A stretch of 8,074 nt of DNA, from positions 1 through 8,074 of the forward strand of contig JALVAI010000259.1 of assembly GCA_027011235.1 (NCBI GenBank), read 5' to 3'. Both the position numbers and the translations under genes were made by a program. This document shows, one piece after another, positions 1-5,917 of the stretch. This stretch comes from Desulfobulbaceae bacterium. Its GTDB lineage: Bacteria > Desulfobacterota > Desulfobulbia > Desulfobulbales > Desulfobulbaceae. The notes beneath the pieces were generated by a model. That model was not told the DNA's origin, did not search any database, and saw nothing but the letters and a program-made list of their open reading frames with translations. The first letter of the stretch is position 1. Every line of letters starts with the position of its first letter.

Positions 1-160
1 CTCAACATACTACCTGTATTGTTGAGACAAGCCCTTGGAACACTACTCCTCGGAGTCTACGCTTCGCTCCGCTTACCTGTATCTCTGTGTTTTTACTTAG
101 CCATCTTTGAAAAAGATTTTGACTCTTTACGAGTTCATCAAGTTTTTTCGTTTTTAGAAA
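1..160. repeat. Intergenic repeat-like DNA upstream of the DUF3786 gene
   Basis: No convincing gene is visible. The minus-strand reading frame across 2-211 has no recognisable domain and runs antisense into the DUF3786 gene, so I read it as a phantom. Seen directly: a 7-bp inverted repeat CTCAACA (1-7) / TGTTGAG (20-26); the 9-mer TACCTGTAT twice (11-19 and 74-82); and CGGAG (51-55) facing CTCCG (67-71). The stretch 115-142, containing GACTCTTTACGAGTTCATCA (121-140), resembles a short intergenic sequence I recall recurring in Desulfobacterota genomes. That resemblance is from memory and unverified. The composition is AT-richer than the following gene, and no clear promoter could be assigned. 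Confidence 0.35.
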
Positions 161-170
161 GTCTTTGGTT

Positions 171-998
171 GTGAATCCTCTTGAGTTTGTCGCCCTGACG
201 CCGAAATCCAATTGCGGTCGCTGCGGTCATCCCACCTGCCTGGCCTTTGCGGTTGCCGTAACCAAGGGAGGTACAGCAGCCTCGGGCTGCCCTTTTATTG
301 ATTTGGACAAACTGCCGCCTGAACTGGATCGGGACAGGGGCGGTAAGGGCTTGCAGGCGGTTGACCGTGGCCAGGAAGAGCGGGACATGGCCCTGGTCGC
401 CCATCTCAAATCCAAGGTGCAGGCCCTGGATTTTTCCCGGCTTGCCCACCGGCTCGGGGCCCAATGGACACAGGACCGCCCGGATGAACTTTGTTTTTCT
501 TATCTTGGCCGACCGGTGCTGCTTGACCGCACCCATCTTCAGGTCGATGGCCAGGGGCTGGTTGATCCCAGGGACCAGATTCTTCTCTATAACTATGTTG
601 CCTTTGGCGGCGGCGATCCCCCCGGGGGCAACTGGGTCGGCATGGAAAGCCTGCCCAATTCCATTTCCAAGGTCAGGACCCTGGCCACCTATTGCGAGCA
701 GCGCCTCGGCGACCTTTTTTGCGGTCGACCGGCGGCGCTGGCTGATCTGTGTCGGCAGGTGGGTGGGGTTTCCGGTCCGGCTGAACAGAGCGCTGATGTG
801 GGGATGATTGTCCCGGTGCTTCCCCATGTGCCCATTTATCTGCTCTTTTGGGATGAGGACCCGGAAGATGGCTTTGAGGCCAGGGTCAAGGTCTTATTTG
901 ATCAGGAGGTGATGGATTTTCTTGATCTCGAGTCCCTGGTTTTTGCGGCGGAGCGGCTGGCCGACCGGCTGATTGAGTTGGATACCCATGAACAGTAA
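171..998 (+). CDS. DUF3786 domain protein with N-terminal 4Fe-4S motif
   Basis: About 275 residues, cytoplasmic, with no signal peptide or membrane segment. Residues 15-40 carry Cys15-x2-Cys18-x4-Cys23-x16-Cys40, the spacing of the small 4Fe-4S domain (PF04060 type) also found in corrinoid iron-sulfur and RnfB-like proteins. The rest, from about residue 55 on, matches DUF3786, including the stretch LLYNYV followed by a Gly/Pro-rich GGGDPPGG segment and the late VPIYLLFWDEDPEDGFEARV region. The function of the family is unknown; the Fe-S motif suggests redox or metal-linked work in an anaerobe (inference). The start is uncertain. I chose GTG at 171, giving an N-terminus MNPLEF that suits the family, but TTG at 165 is possible and neither has a good ribosome binding site. 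The 3' end overlaps rfaE1 by 11 bases, so the two are probably co-transcribed. Confidence 0.8.
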   Translation: MNPLEFVALTPKSNCGRCGHPTCLAFAVAVTKGGTAASGCPFIDLDKLPPELDRDRGGKGLQAVDRGQEERDMALVAHLKSKVQALDFSRLAHRLGAQWTQDRPDELCFSYLGRPVLLDRTHLQVDGQGLVDPRDQILLYNYVAFGGGDPPGGNWVGMESLPNSISKVRTLATYCEQRLGDLFCGRPAALADLCRQVGGVSGPAEQSADVGMIVPVLPHVPIYLLFWDEDPEDGFEARVKVLFDQEVMDFLDLESLVFAAERLADRLIELDTHEQ

Positions 999-1989
999 TC
1001 ATTTGCTGCGGATTCCGCCTAATTTCCAGGATGTAAACATTCTGGTGATCGGCGATGTCATTGTTGATCATTTTATCTGGGGTTCTGTGTCCAGAATTTC
1101 TCCGGAGGCCCCGGTCCCGGTTGTCAATGTGGACAGGGAAGAGTTGCTGCTCGGTGGCAGCGCCAATGTCCTGCGCAATATCGTCTCCCTTGGCGGCAGA
1201 GGCTCTCTCTGCGGTATGATCGGTACCGACACCATGGGCCGGGAGCTTGTCCGGCTCATGGAAGAGCTGCCCGCACCTGTTGACGGTCTTGTTGCCACCG
1301 ACCGTCCGACCACGGTCAAGACCAGAATCGTTGCCCAGGGGCAGCAGGTGGTGCGTTTCGACCGGGAGGAAACCGGTGTCCCCTCCCGGCAGACCCTGCG
1401 GAATCTGTTAAACTATCTTGAACAGCACCTTGCCGATTTTGACGCGGTTATTGTCTCCGATTACGCCAAGGGCATGATAAACGAGGACCTTATGATCCGG
1501 CTGCATTCCCTGATGGCGGACATGCGGCGGCAACAGGGACGACCGTTGCCATTGATTGTCGATCCCAAACCATCGAATGTCCATCGCTTTGTGGGTGCGA
1601 CCATTATCACTCCCAATCATCATGAGGCGGAAATAATAAGCGATATGGCCATTACCGATACGCACAGTCTTACCGCCGCCGCAAGGCAGATTCGTGAACA
1701 GATCGACTGCGCTTCCGTGCTCATTACCCGGGGTGAGGCCGGTATGGCGCTCTGGCAGGAAGATGAAACCCTGGTGACCATTCCGACCACGGCCAAGGAG
1801 GTCTATGATGTCACCGGGGCCGGTGATACGGTGGCGGCCACCCTTGCCCTTGGCCTTGCCGCCGGTTGTTCAACCAGGGATGCCGCCATGCTGGCCAATT
1901 ATGCCGCCGGCATTGTTGTCGGCAAGGTGGGAACGGCCTGTGTCGACAGCCGGGAACTGCAGACCGCTCTGGCGGCCCGGGACAGCTGA
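988..1989 (+). CDS. rfaE1: D-glycero-beta-D-manno-heptose-7-phosphate kinase (RfaE domain I)
   Basis: A 333-residue PfkB/ribokinase-fold kinase. It phosphorylates heptose 7-phosphate at C1, using ATP, in the ADP-heptose route to the lipopolysaccharide inner core. The PfkB signature 1 region is LGGSANVLRNIVSLGG (residues 55-70). Signature 2 is DVTGAGDT (274-281), with D280 the expected catalytic base. DYAKGM (158-163) and TPNHHEAE (208-215) are also typical of this subfamily. The length fits a stand-alone kinase: there is no C-terminal nucleotidyltransferase domain as in bifunctional HldE, so the RfaE2 partner must be encoded elsewhere. Start: ATG at 988 overlaps the preceding stop by 11 bases, which suggests translational coupling; a TTG at 973 is less likely. 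The Shine-Dalgarno sequence is weak. The family assignment is secure, although sugar specificity within PfkB rests on the subfamily motifs. Confidence 0.9.
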   Translation: MNSNHLLRIPPNFQDVNILVIGDVIVDHFIWGSVSRISPEAPVPVVNVDREELLLGGSANVLRNIVSLGGRGSLCGMIGTDTMGRELVRLMEELPAPVDGLVATDRPTTVKTRIVAQGQQVVRFDREETGVPSRQTLRNLLNYLEQHLADFDAVIVSDYAKGMINEDLMIRLHSLMADMRRQQGRPLPLIVDPKPSNVHRFVGATIITPNHHEAEIISDMAITDTHSLTAAARQIREQIDCASVLITRGEAGMALWQEDETLVTIPTTAKEVYDVTGAGDTVAATLALGLAAGCSTRDAAMLANYAAGIVVGKVGTACVDSRELQTALAARDS

Positions 1990-2022
1990 TCAGTTCTCCA
2001 CGAGCGGACAACATTTTTCCTG

Positions 2023-2043
2023 CCCCGTTCACCTGCTACGGGG
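2023..2043 (+). other. Small GC hairpin between rfaE1 and yicC
   Basis: CCCCGT (2023-2028) pairs with ACGGGG (2038-2043) around a 9-base loop, and a run of six T follows at 2051-2056. The gap between stem and T-run is about 7 bases, longer than in a standard intrinsic terminator, and the yicC Shine-Dalgarno sequence lies directly behind. It could be a weak terminator or attenuator or an mRNA-processing structure, or it may be incidental. Confidence 0.35.
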
Positions 2044-2067
2044 TAGATTATTTTTTGGAGTTATCAT

Positions 2068-2949
2068 ATGCGGCCACGGAGTATGACGGGGTTTGGACGG
2101 GGTGAGGCCTCCCACGATGAACGGACCTGGACGGTGGAAATCAAGACGGTCAATCATCGTTTCCTTGATCAGCGCATTGTCCTGCCCCGCAGTGTCAGCG
2201 GCCTGGAAGAGAGGGTGAAGAAGATGATCGCCACCCGTTTTGACCGGGGCCGGGTGGAGGCAAATATCGTTGTCCGGGGTGATGTGTCGGCGGATGTCCG
2301 GCTCCAGGTCAATATGGACCTTGCCCGCAGGTATCACCGCTGTCTGCTGGAGATCAAAACCAGCCTGGATCTTGCCGGGGATATCTCCATTGGGGATATG
2401 CTCGGGCTGCGTGAACTGATAAGCCAGCAGGAGGAAGGACTTGATCTGGAAAGGGAATGGATCGGACTTGAACCAGCGCTTGCCCGGGCGCTCGATGCCT
2501 GTGACCGGATGCGGGAACAGGAAGGCCAGAGCCTGAAACAGGATCTGCTCAAGCGTCTGCAGGTTTTTGCAGGTTTGGTGGAAACCATAGAAAAGAGTGT
2601 TCCGGATATTGTCCAGGGCCGCCGCCGGGAATTAAAGGTACGGATTGAAAAGCTGCTGGACGAGGTTGACCTCGATCCTGTCCGGCTGGCCCAGGAGGCG
2701 GCATTTATGGCGGACAAGGCGGACGTGACCGAGGAAATTGTCCGTCTGCACAGTCATATGGACCAGTTTGCAGACTTTTTGGACAAAGATGAACCTGTTG
2801 GTAGGAGATTGGATTTTTTGCTCCAGGAATTTTTGCGGGAGGTAAATACCCTGGCCTCCAAGATCAGTAATGCCGCCATTGCCCATCTCGGAGTGGAGAT
2901 GAAAAATGAAATAGAAAAACTCCGGGAACAGGTCCAGAACATCGAATAG
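2068..2949 (+). CDS. yicC: YicC/YloC family endoribonuclease
   Basis: 293 residues, the usual length for the family. The N-terminal YicC domain opens with the hallmark SMTGFGR (residues 5-11), followed by VEIKTVNHRFLD (23-34). The C-terminal DUF1732 region (about 210-293) holds the conserved GRRLDFLLQEFLREVNTLASK stretch (245-265), rich in the acidic residues expected for metal-dependent RNA cleavage. Family knowledge: E. coli YicC and B. subtilis YloC are endoribonucleases linked to RNA decay and stationary-phase physiology. The start ATG at 2068 is supported by GGAG at 2057-2060 with 7-base spacing. In many bacteria yicC directly precedes remA and gmk; here a DUF302 gene comes between. The 78-base gap from rfaE1 leaves room for a separate promoter, though none is clear. 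Confidence 0.92.
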   Translation: MRPRSMTGFGRGEASHDERTWTVEIKTVNHRFLDQRIVLPRSVSGLEERVKKMIATRFDRGRVEANIVVRGDVSADVRLQVNMDLARRYHRCLLEIKTSLDLAGDISIGDMLGLRELISQQEEGLDLEREWIGLEPALARALDACDRMREQEGQSLKQDLLKRLQVFAGLVETIEKSVPDIVQGRRRELKVRIEKLLDEVDLDPVRLAQEAAFMADKADVTEEIVRLHSHMDQFADFLDKDEPVGRRLDFLLQEFLREVNTLASKISNAAIAHLGVEMKNEIEKLREQVQNIE

Positions 2950-2968
2950 CTCGTAACGAACGGGTCTA

Positions 2969-3002
2969 TGATGGATCTTTTTTTTACATCCATCAAAAAA
3001 AA
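2969..3002 (+). promoter_or_regulatory. Mutually exclusive hairpins before the DUF302 gene
   Basis: TGATGGAT (2969-2976) is a perfect inverted partner of ATCCATCA (2988-2995) with an 11-base loop. That loop contains eight T (2978-2985), which could instead pair with eight A (2995-3002) around the loop ACATCCATC. The two stems share bases and cannot form together. The segment lies 8-40 bases upstream of a very strong ribosome binding site. No terminator-type T-run follows the stem on either strand. A regulatory or mRNA-stability role is inference. Confidence 0.4.
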
Positions 3003-3022
3003 CCTTTTCAGGAGGATGAATC

Positions 3023-3478
3023 ATGAAAGTATTTGTCGCAGTGCTGATGAGTTGTATGCTGACAGTCTCTTACGCCCTTGCGGATGATGGCCTTGTTCGT
3101 CTACAAAGCAAAAATAGCGTTGCCACTACCGCCCGGCACCTTGAAAAGGTATTGCAGGCAAAGGGTCTGCATATTTTTGCCCGCATCGATCATCAGAAGG
3201 GGGCGGTTTCGGTGGGAAAGAAACTTCGGCCCACGGAAATATTTATCTTTGGCAACCCCAAGGCCGGTACCCCGCTTATGCAGTGCAAACAGACCATTGC
3301 CATTGATCTGCCGCAAAAGATGTTGATCTACGAGGATGCACAGGGCAAAACCTGGATTGTGTATAATGATCCCGCCTATCTGGCAGCACGGCATGGTCTT
3401 GGCGACTGTGGGGCAAAGGTCATTCAAAAAATCACCGGTATCCTGTCGGCGGTCTCGTCTGCGGCGGCTGGAAAATAG
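3023..3478 (+). CDS. Secreted DUF302 domain protein
   Basis: 151 residues. The N-terminus MKVFVAVLMSCMLTVSYALA is a classic signal peptide, with likely cleavage after A20 (ALA|DD), so the product should be periplasmic. Cys11 lies too early for a convincing lipobox. Residues 31-125 match DUF302 (PF03625): the T-x-x-x-L-E-x-x-L-x-x-K-G pattern near 36-48, then IDHQKGA (55-61), FGNPKAGTPLM (76-86), IDLPQKMLIYED (94-105) and YNDPAYLAARH (114-124). The family's function is not established; members are small single-domain proteins. The start is decided by a perfect AGGAGG at 3010-3015, 7 bases before ATG, implying strong translation. The C-terminal tail (about 130-151) is Ala/Ser-rich. It sits within the conserved yicC-remA-gmk cluster, where such a gene is not usual. 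Two cysteines in the mature protein (88 and 129) could form a disulfide (inference). Confidence 0.88.
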   Translation: MKVFVAVLMSCMLTVSYALADDGLVRLQSKNSVATTARHLEKVLQAKGLHIFARIDHQKGAVSVGKKLRPTEIFIFGNPKAGTPLMQCKQTIAIDLPQKMLIYEDAQGKTWIVYNDPAYLAARHGLGDCGAKVIQKITGILSAVSSAAAGK

Positions 3479-3488
3479 GCTGCCAGTT

Positions 3489-3788
3489 ATGGAAACCAGG
3501 CTTATCAATGTTGGTTTCGGCAATGCGGTCAAGGTGAACCGTATCCTGGCCGTTGTCAATCCCGGTTCCTCACCGATCAGGAAACTTAAAGACGAGGCCC
3601 GCCGGGAAAAGAAACTGATCGATGTGACCGAAGGACGGCGCACCCGGGCCATTATTCTTCTTGATTCAGGGCATCTGGTTCTGTCATCGGTACAGCCGGA
3701 AACCATTTCCCAGAGACTTGCGCAAATGGAAGAGGAACAGCGTAATCCCGCATCCCTGCTTTTACGGACAGGAGAGAACAATGGCTGA
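3489..3788 (+). CDS. remA: RemA-like DNA-binding regulator (DUF370)
   Basis: 99 residues. The N-terminal NVGFGNAVKVNRILAVVNP (7-25) and the block KLIDVTEGRRTRAIILLDSGH (42-62) are typical of the DUF370/RemA family, followed by the usual VLSSVQPETISQRL (64-77). R18, R50 and R51, which from memory are the arginines needed for DNA binding in B. subtilis RemA, are all present at the same numbers. RemA activates biofilm-matrix genes in Bacillus; in Desulfobacterota its targets are unknown, so the name marks the family, not a proven role. I chose ATG at 3489 because the conserved N-terminus begins there; the frame stays open upstream but lies over the DUF302 gene. No strong Shine-Dalgarno sequence is seen. 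The 10-base gap after the DUF302 stop and the 8-base overlap with gmk indicate one operon. Confidence 0.88.
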   Translation: METRLINVGFGNAVKVNRILAVVNPGSSPIRKLKDEARREKKLIDVTEGRRTRAIILLDSGHLVLSSVQPETISQRLAQMEEEQRNPASLLLRTGENNG

Positions 3789-4410
3789 GGGGATACTGTT
3801 TGTGCTGTCGGCACCCTCGGGCTGTGGCAAGACCACCTTGCTCAAAAGAGTAATGTCCGAGCTGCCGGGTCTGGTCTTTTCCGTTTCCCACACCACCCGA
3901 GCCCCGAGAAGGGGTGAGGAGGATGGTCGTGATTATTTCTTTGTCAGCAGGGAAGAATTTCTGGCCATTCGTGATCGGCAGCCCTCCGGTTTCCTGGAGT
4001 GGGCCGAGGTGCACGGCAATCTTTACGGGACAAGCAGGGCCGAGGTCGAACGACGCCAGGCGGCCGGGCTTGATGTGATCCTGGATATTGATGTCCAGGG
4101 GGCGGCCCAGGTAAGGGCGGCCGCGAATCCGGTAACGATTTTTATCGCTCCACCATCCCTTGATGAGCTTGGCCGCCGGTTGCGCGGACGCGGCACCGAA
4201 GATGAGGAAACCATAGCCCTGCGGTTGGCCGGCGCGCAAAGGGAAATGCAGGCTGCTGCCGGGTATGATTACTTGATTGTCAATGATGACCTTGACGAGG
4301 CCACCGACAGTCTTTGCTGCGTGTTGATCGGCGAGCGATTGCGGAGAAGAAGAAATCGTGCCGGAAAACCGGTTGCGCCCCTCTTTGACGACCCCGGAAG
4401 TCTATCGTGA
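3781..4410 (+). CDS. gmk: Guanylate kinase
   Basis: 209 residues, the normal size. It phosphorylates GMP (or dGMP) to GDP with ATP in cytoplasmic purine nucleotide metabolism and supplies GTP and the precursors of (p)ppGpp. The P-loop SAPSGCGKTT spans residues 10-19. The GMP-binding region SHTTRAPRRGEEDGRDYFFV (36-55), FLEWAEVHGNLYGTS (71-85) and LDIDVQGA (101-108) are intact, and the lid-like RGRGTEDEE stretch lies at 135-143. The start ATG at 3781 follows AGGAGA (3770-3775) with 5-base spacing and overlaps the end of remA by 8 bases. The frame is open further upstream, but that extension lacks homology. The stop overlaps the rlmB start (GTGA). In many bacteria rpoZ follows gmk; here rlmB does. 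Confidence 0.96.
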   Translation: MAEGILFVLSAPSGCGKTTLLKRVMSELPGLVFSVSHTTRAPRRGEEDGRDYFFVSREEFLAIRDRQPSGFLEWAEVHGNLYGTSRAEVERRQAAGLDVILDIDVQGAAQVRAAANPVTIFIAPPSLDELGRRLRGRGTEDEETIALRLAGAQREMQAAAGYDYLIVNDDLDEATDSLCCVLIGERLRRRRNRAGKPVAPLFDDPGSLS

Positions 4411-5225
4411 GAGCAAAGGGTTCGCGCAAGGGAAAACCTGCCAAAGGGGGTGGCGGCAGGGGAAAAGAGGAAAAGGACGCCGATGATCTGATATGGGGTG
4501 TCAATGCTGTGCGGGAGGCCTTGGAAACCAGGAGCCTTGGCGAGCTTGTCATCCAGAAGGGCAAGGGCGGCCCCAGGATCCAGGAAATTATTGACCGGGC
4601 AAGGGAACAGGGTCTGCGGGTGCGGTTTATGCCGCCCGACCGTCTAAGGGTGCCTGCCGGTTGTCGTCACCAGGGCGTGGTCGGTCGAAAAAGCAGCGTT
4701 GTTTTTCTCCCCTTTGACCGCTTGCTCCGGCAGCTTGGTGACGGGTCGGAGGAGATTTCAAGGTTGCTGATCCTCGACTCTGTCCAGGACCCGGGAAATT
4801 TTGGTTCCATCCTGCGCTCGGCCCTGGCTGCCGGTTTCCGGCATGTGATCTTTCCCCGTCAGCGCAGCGCCCCGGTCTCCGGAACAGTGGCCCGGATATC
4901 GGCCGGAGCTGTTTCCCACCTCCAGCTCTGCCGGGTGGCCAATCTGGTGGAAGCGATGAACTCACTTAAAAAACAAGGTTTCTGGATGTATGGGGCCGTG
5001 GCATCAGACGATGGCGCCTCCATCTACGAGACGGATTTTTCCGGCAAGGTCGCCCTGGTTGTTGGCAGCGAGGGCAAGGGGATCAGGCCGCTGGTGCAAC
5101 ATCACTGTGATCACCTGGTCACCATCCCCATGCAGTCTGATTTTGATTCGTTAAACGTTGCCGTGGCCGCAGCGATCATCATGTTTGAAATGGTGCGTGA
5201 GCGTAACCGGCCCCCGGACAGGTGA
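4407..5225 (+). CDS. rlmB: TrmH/SpoU family 23S rRNA (guanosine-2'-O-)-methyltransferase, RlmB type
   Basis: 272 residues. Residues 1-27 are a Lys/Gly-rich basic extension. The SpoU substrate-binding domain is about 28-103, beginning IWGVNAVREAL and containing HQGVV (88-92). The knotted SPOUT catalytic domain is about 118-265. Motif 1 is LDSVQDPGNFGSILRSA (123-139), with the conserved N131 and R137; motif 2 is VVGSEGKGI (218-226); motif 3 is SLNVAVAAAI (248-257). It would transfer a methyl group from S-adenosylmethionine to a ribose 2'-OH; RlmB in E. coli acts on G2251 of 23S rRNA. The exact target here is inferred from overall resemblance, as other TrmH-family members share these motifs. The start GTG at 4407 has GGAAG (4396-4400) six bases before it and overlaps the gmk stop by 4 bases. 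No intrinsic terminator is obvious after the stop. Confidence 0.88.
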   Translation: MRAKGSRKGKPAKGGGGRGKEEKDADDLIWGVNAVREALETRSLGELVIQKGKGGPRIQEIIDRAREQGLRVRFMPPDRLRVPAGCRHQGVVGRKSSVVFLPFDRLLRQLGDGSEEISRLLILDSVQDPGNFGSILRSALAAGFRHVIFPRQRSAPVSGTVARISAGAVSHLQLCRVANLVEAMNSLKKQGFWMYGAVASDDGASIYETDFSGKVALVVGSEGKGIRPLVQHHCDHLVTIPMQSDFDSLNVAVAAAIIMFEMVRERNRPPDR

Positions 5226-5320
5226 TTATTTGTCCCGCAGTATTTCACAAAATTCTTGCGCCATAAATTGTATAACCTTGCAGCTACAACCTCAATTTCT
5301 ACAGTGCCTGCGCCCTTGGT

Positions 5321-5341
5321 CTGAAGGATGCATCCTGAAGG
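5321..5341. promoter_or_regulatory. 12-bp palindrome with flanking direct repeats, candidate operator
   Basis: AGGATGCATCCT at 5325-5336 is a perfect palindrome, and CTGAAGG occurs at 5321-5327 and again at 5335-5341. It lies about 20 bases upstream of the antitoxin -10 box. It could be a site for the toxin-antitoxin complex or another repressor, but there is no independent support. Confidence 0.35.
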
Positions 5342-5358
5342 TGGGAATGACAAAGCTG

Positions 5359-5375
5359 AATATAATTGCTATATT
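5359..5375 (+). promoter_or_regulatory. Antitoxin promoter -10 box inside a palindromic operator
   Basis: TATAAT at 5361-5366 is a perfect sigma-70 -10 hexamer. It is embedded in the inverted repeat AATATA (5359-5364) / TATATT (5370-5375). Transcription would start near 5373, only about 9 bases before the antitoxin ATG at 5382, and no Shine-Dalgarno sequence is present, so the message may be nearly leaderless. No good -35 box lies at the right distance, which would fit a weak or regulated promoter. Autorepression by the antitoxin is the usual scheme for such modules (inference). Confidence 0.45.
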
Positions 5376-5381
5376 GTTTTT

Positions 5382-5612
5382 ATGAGTTCTATCAACGAAA
5401 TATTACAAGAGGCTATTGAGCTACCCGAGGATCAGCGTTTCACCTTGGTTTACAGGTTGCTCACAGTTGGGGAACCCCGCCCATCCGACGATGTTATGCG
5501 TGCCTGGCACATGGAAATCCGCAATCGAATCCAGCGATATGACCGGGGAGAATCCCATTCACCCACTGTTAGTGAAGTTTTCAAAGATCTTGATGATCAT
5601 TTAACAACATGA
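5382..5612 (+). CDS. Antitoxin, putative addiction module component family
   Basis: 76 residues. The pattern INEILQEAIELPEDQRFTLVYRLL (4-27), followed by W42 in AWHMEIRNRIQRYDRGE (41-57), is characteristic of the short antitoxins of the addiction-module component family (TIGR02574/PF09720), which pair with RelE/ParE toxins. It should bind and neutralise the toxin encoded immediately downstream, whose start overlaps this stop by 4 bases (ATGA). ATG at 5382 is chosen because the family's N-terminus begins there; an upstream in-frame ATG at 5328 would add 18 unrelated residues. There is no Shine-Dalgarno sequence. The segment is AT-richer than the flanking operons, consistent with acquisition by horizontal transfer. 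The antitoxin itself is intact, although the toxin is broken. Confidence 0.8.
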   Translation: MSSINEILQEAIELPEDQRFTLVYRLLTVGEPRPSDDVMRAWHMEIRNRIQRYDRGESHSPTVSEVFKDLDDHLTT

Positions 5613-5905
5613 CCGTCAAGTTTCTTGAGGAGGCCGAGGCGGAACTCTTTGCAGCGGTGTTATAGTATGAATCCAAAAAAGCTGGATTAGGAAGACGCCT
5701 TCGAAACGAAGTTGCGAGTGTTATAAATAGTATTGTGGCCAATCCGTTATTATGGAGAGAGCGAAGTAGAGGATACCGCCGGGTCAATTGTCCGGTATTC
5801 CCTTATTATGTTGCCTACTTTATTCGAGGGGATAAAATAATCATCGCTGCTATCGCCCATGAGCACCGGAAACCGGAATACTGGAGTAACCGCACTCGGT
5901 CGTAA
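5609..5905 (+). pseudogene. RelE/ParE-family toxin interrupted by an in-frame TAG
   Basis: ATG at 5609 overlaps the antitoxin stop (ATGA). The frame reads MTVKFLEEAEAELFAAVL, then TAG at 5663-5665, and then stays open for a further 79 codons to TAA at 5903-5905. The continuation is clearly the toxin: YESKKAGLGRRLRNEV (20-35), IVANPLLW (42-49), RGYRRV (54-59), FPYYVAYF (64-71), then IIIAAIAHEHRKPEYW (77-92), the hallmark C-terminus of RelE/ParE toxins. Family members usually have an aromatic residue at the TAG position, so a single change from TAT, TAC or TGG explains the stop. There is no in-frame ATG after it. The likely state is an inactivated toxin with a retained antitoxin. Sequencing error, suppression or pyrrolysine readthrough cannot be excluded from sequence alone. 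Confidence 0.82.
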
Positions 5906-5917
5906 GTTGTTTTTTCG

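Noticed and set aside
2..211. 69-codon minus-strand frame at the left edge
   Set aside because: It has no recognisable domain, overlaps the DUF3786 gene start and lies over repeat-like DNA; it is more likely a phantom frame.
3101..3814. Long minus-strand frame (237 codons) opposite the DUF302 and remA genes
   Set aside because: The plus-strand genes carry clear family motifs; the antisense translation is a composition-driven shadow without known motifs.
5251..5275. Promoter TTGCGC / TATAAC upstream of the toxin-antitoxin genes
   Set aside because: The spacing between the hexamers is only 9 bases, too short for sigma-70.
5906..5917. Terminator between the convergent toxin remnant and S1 gene
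   Set aside because: T-runs are present but there is no stem in the 12-base gap; no intrinsic terminator can be supported.
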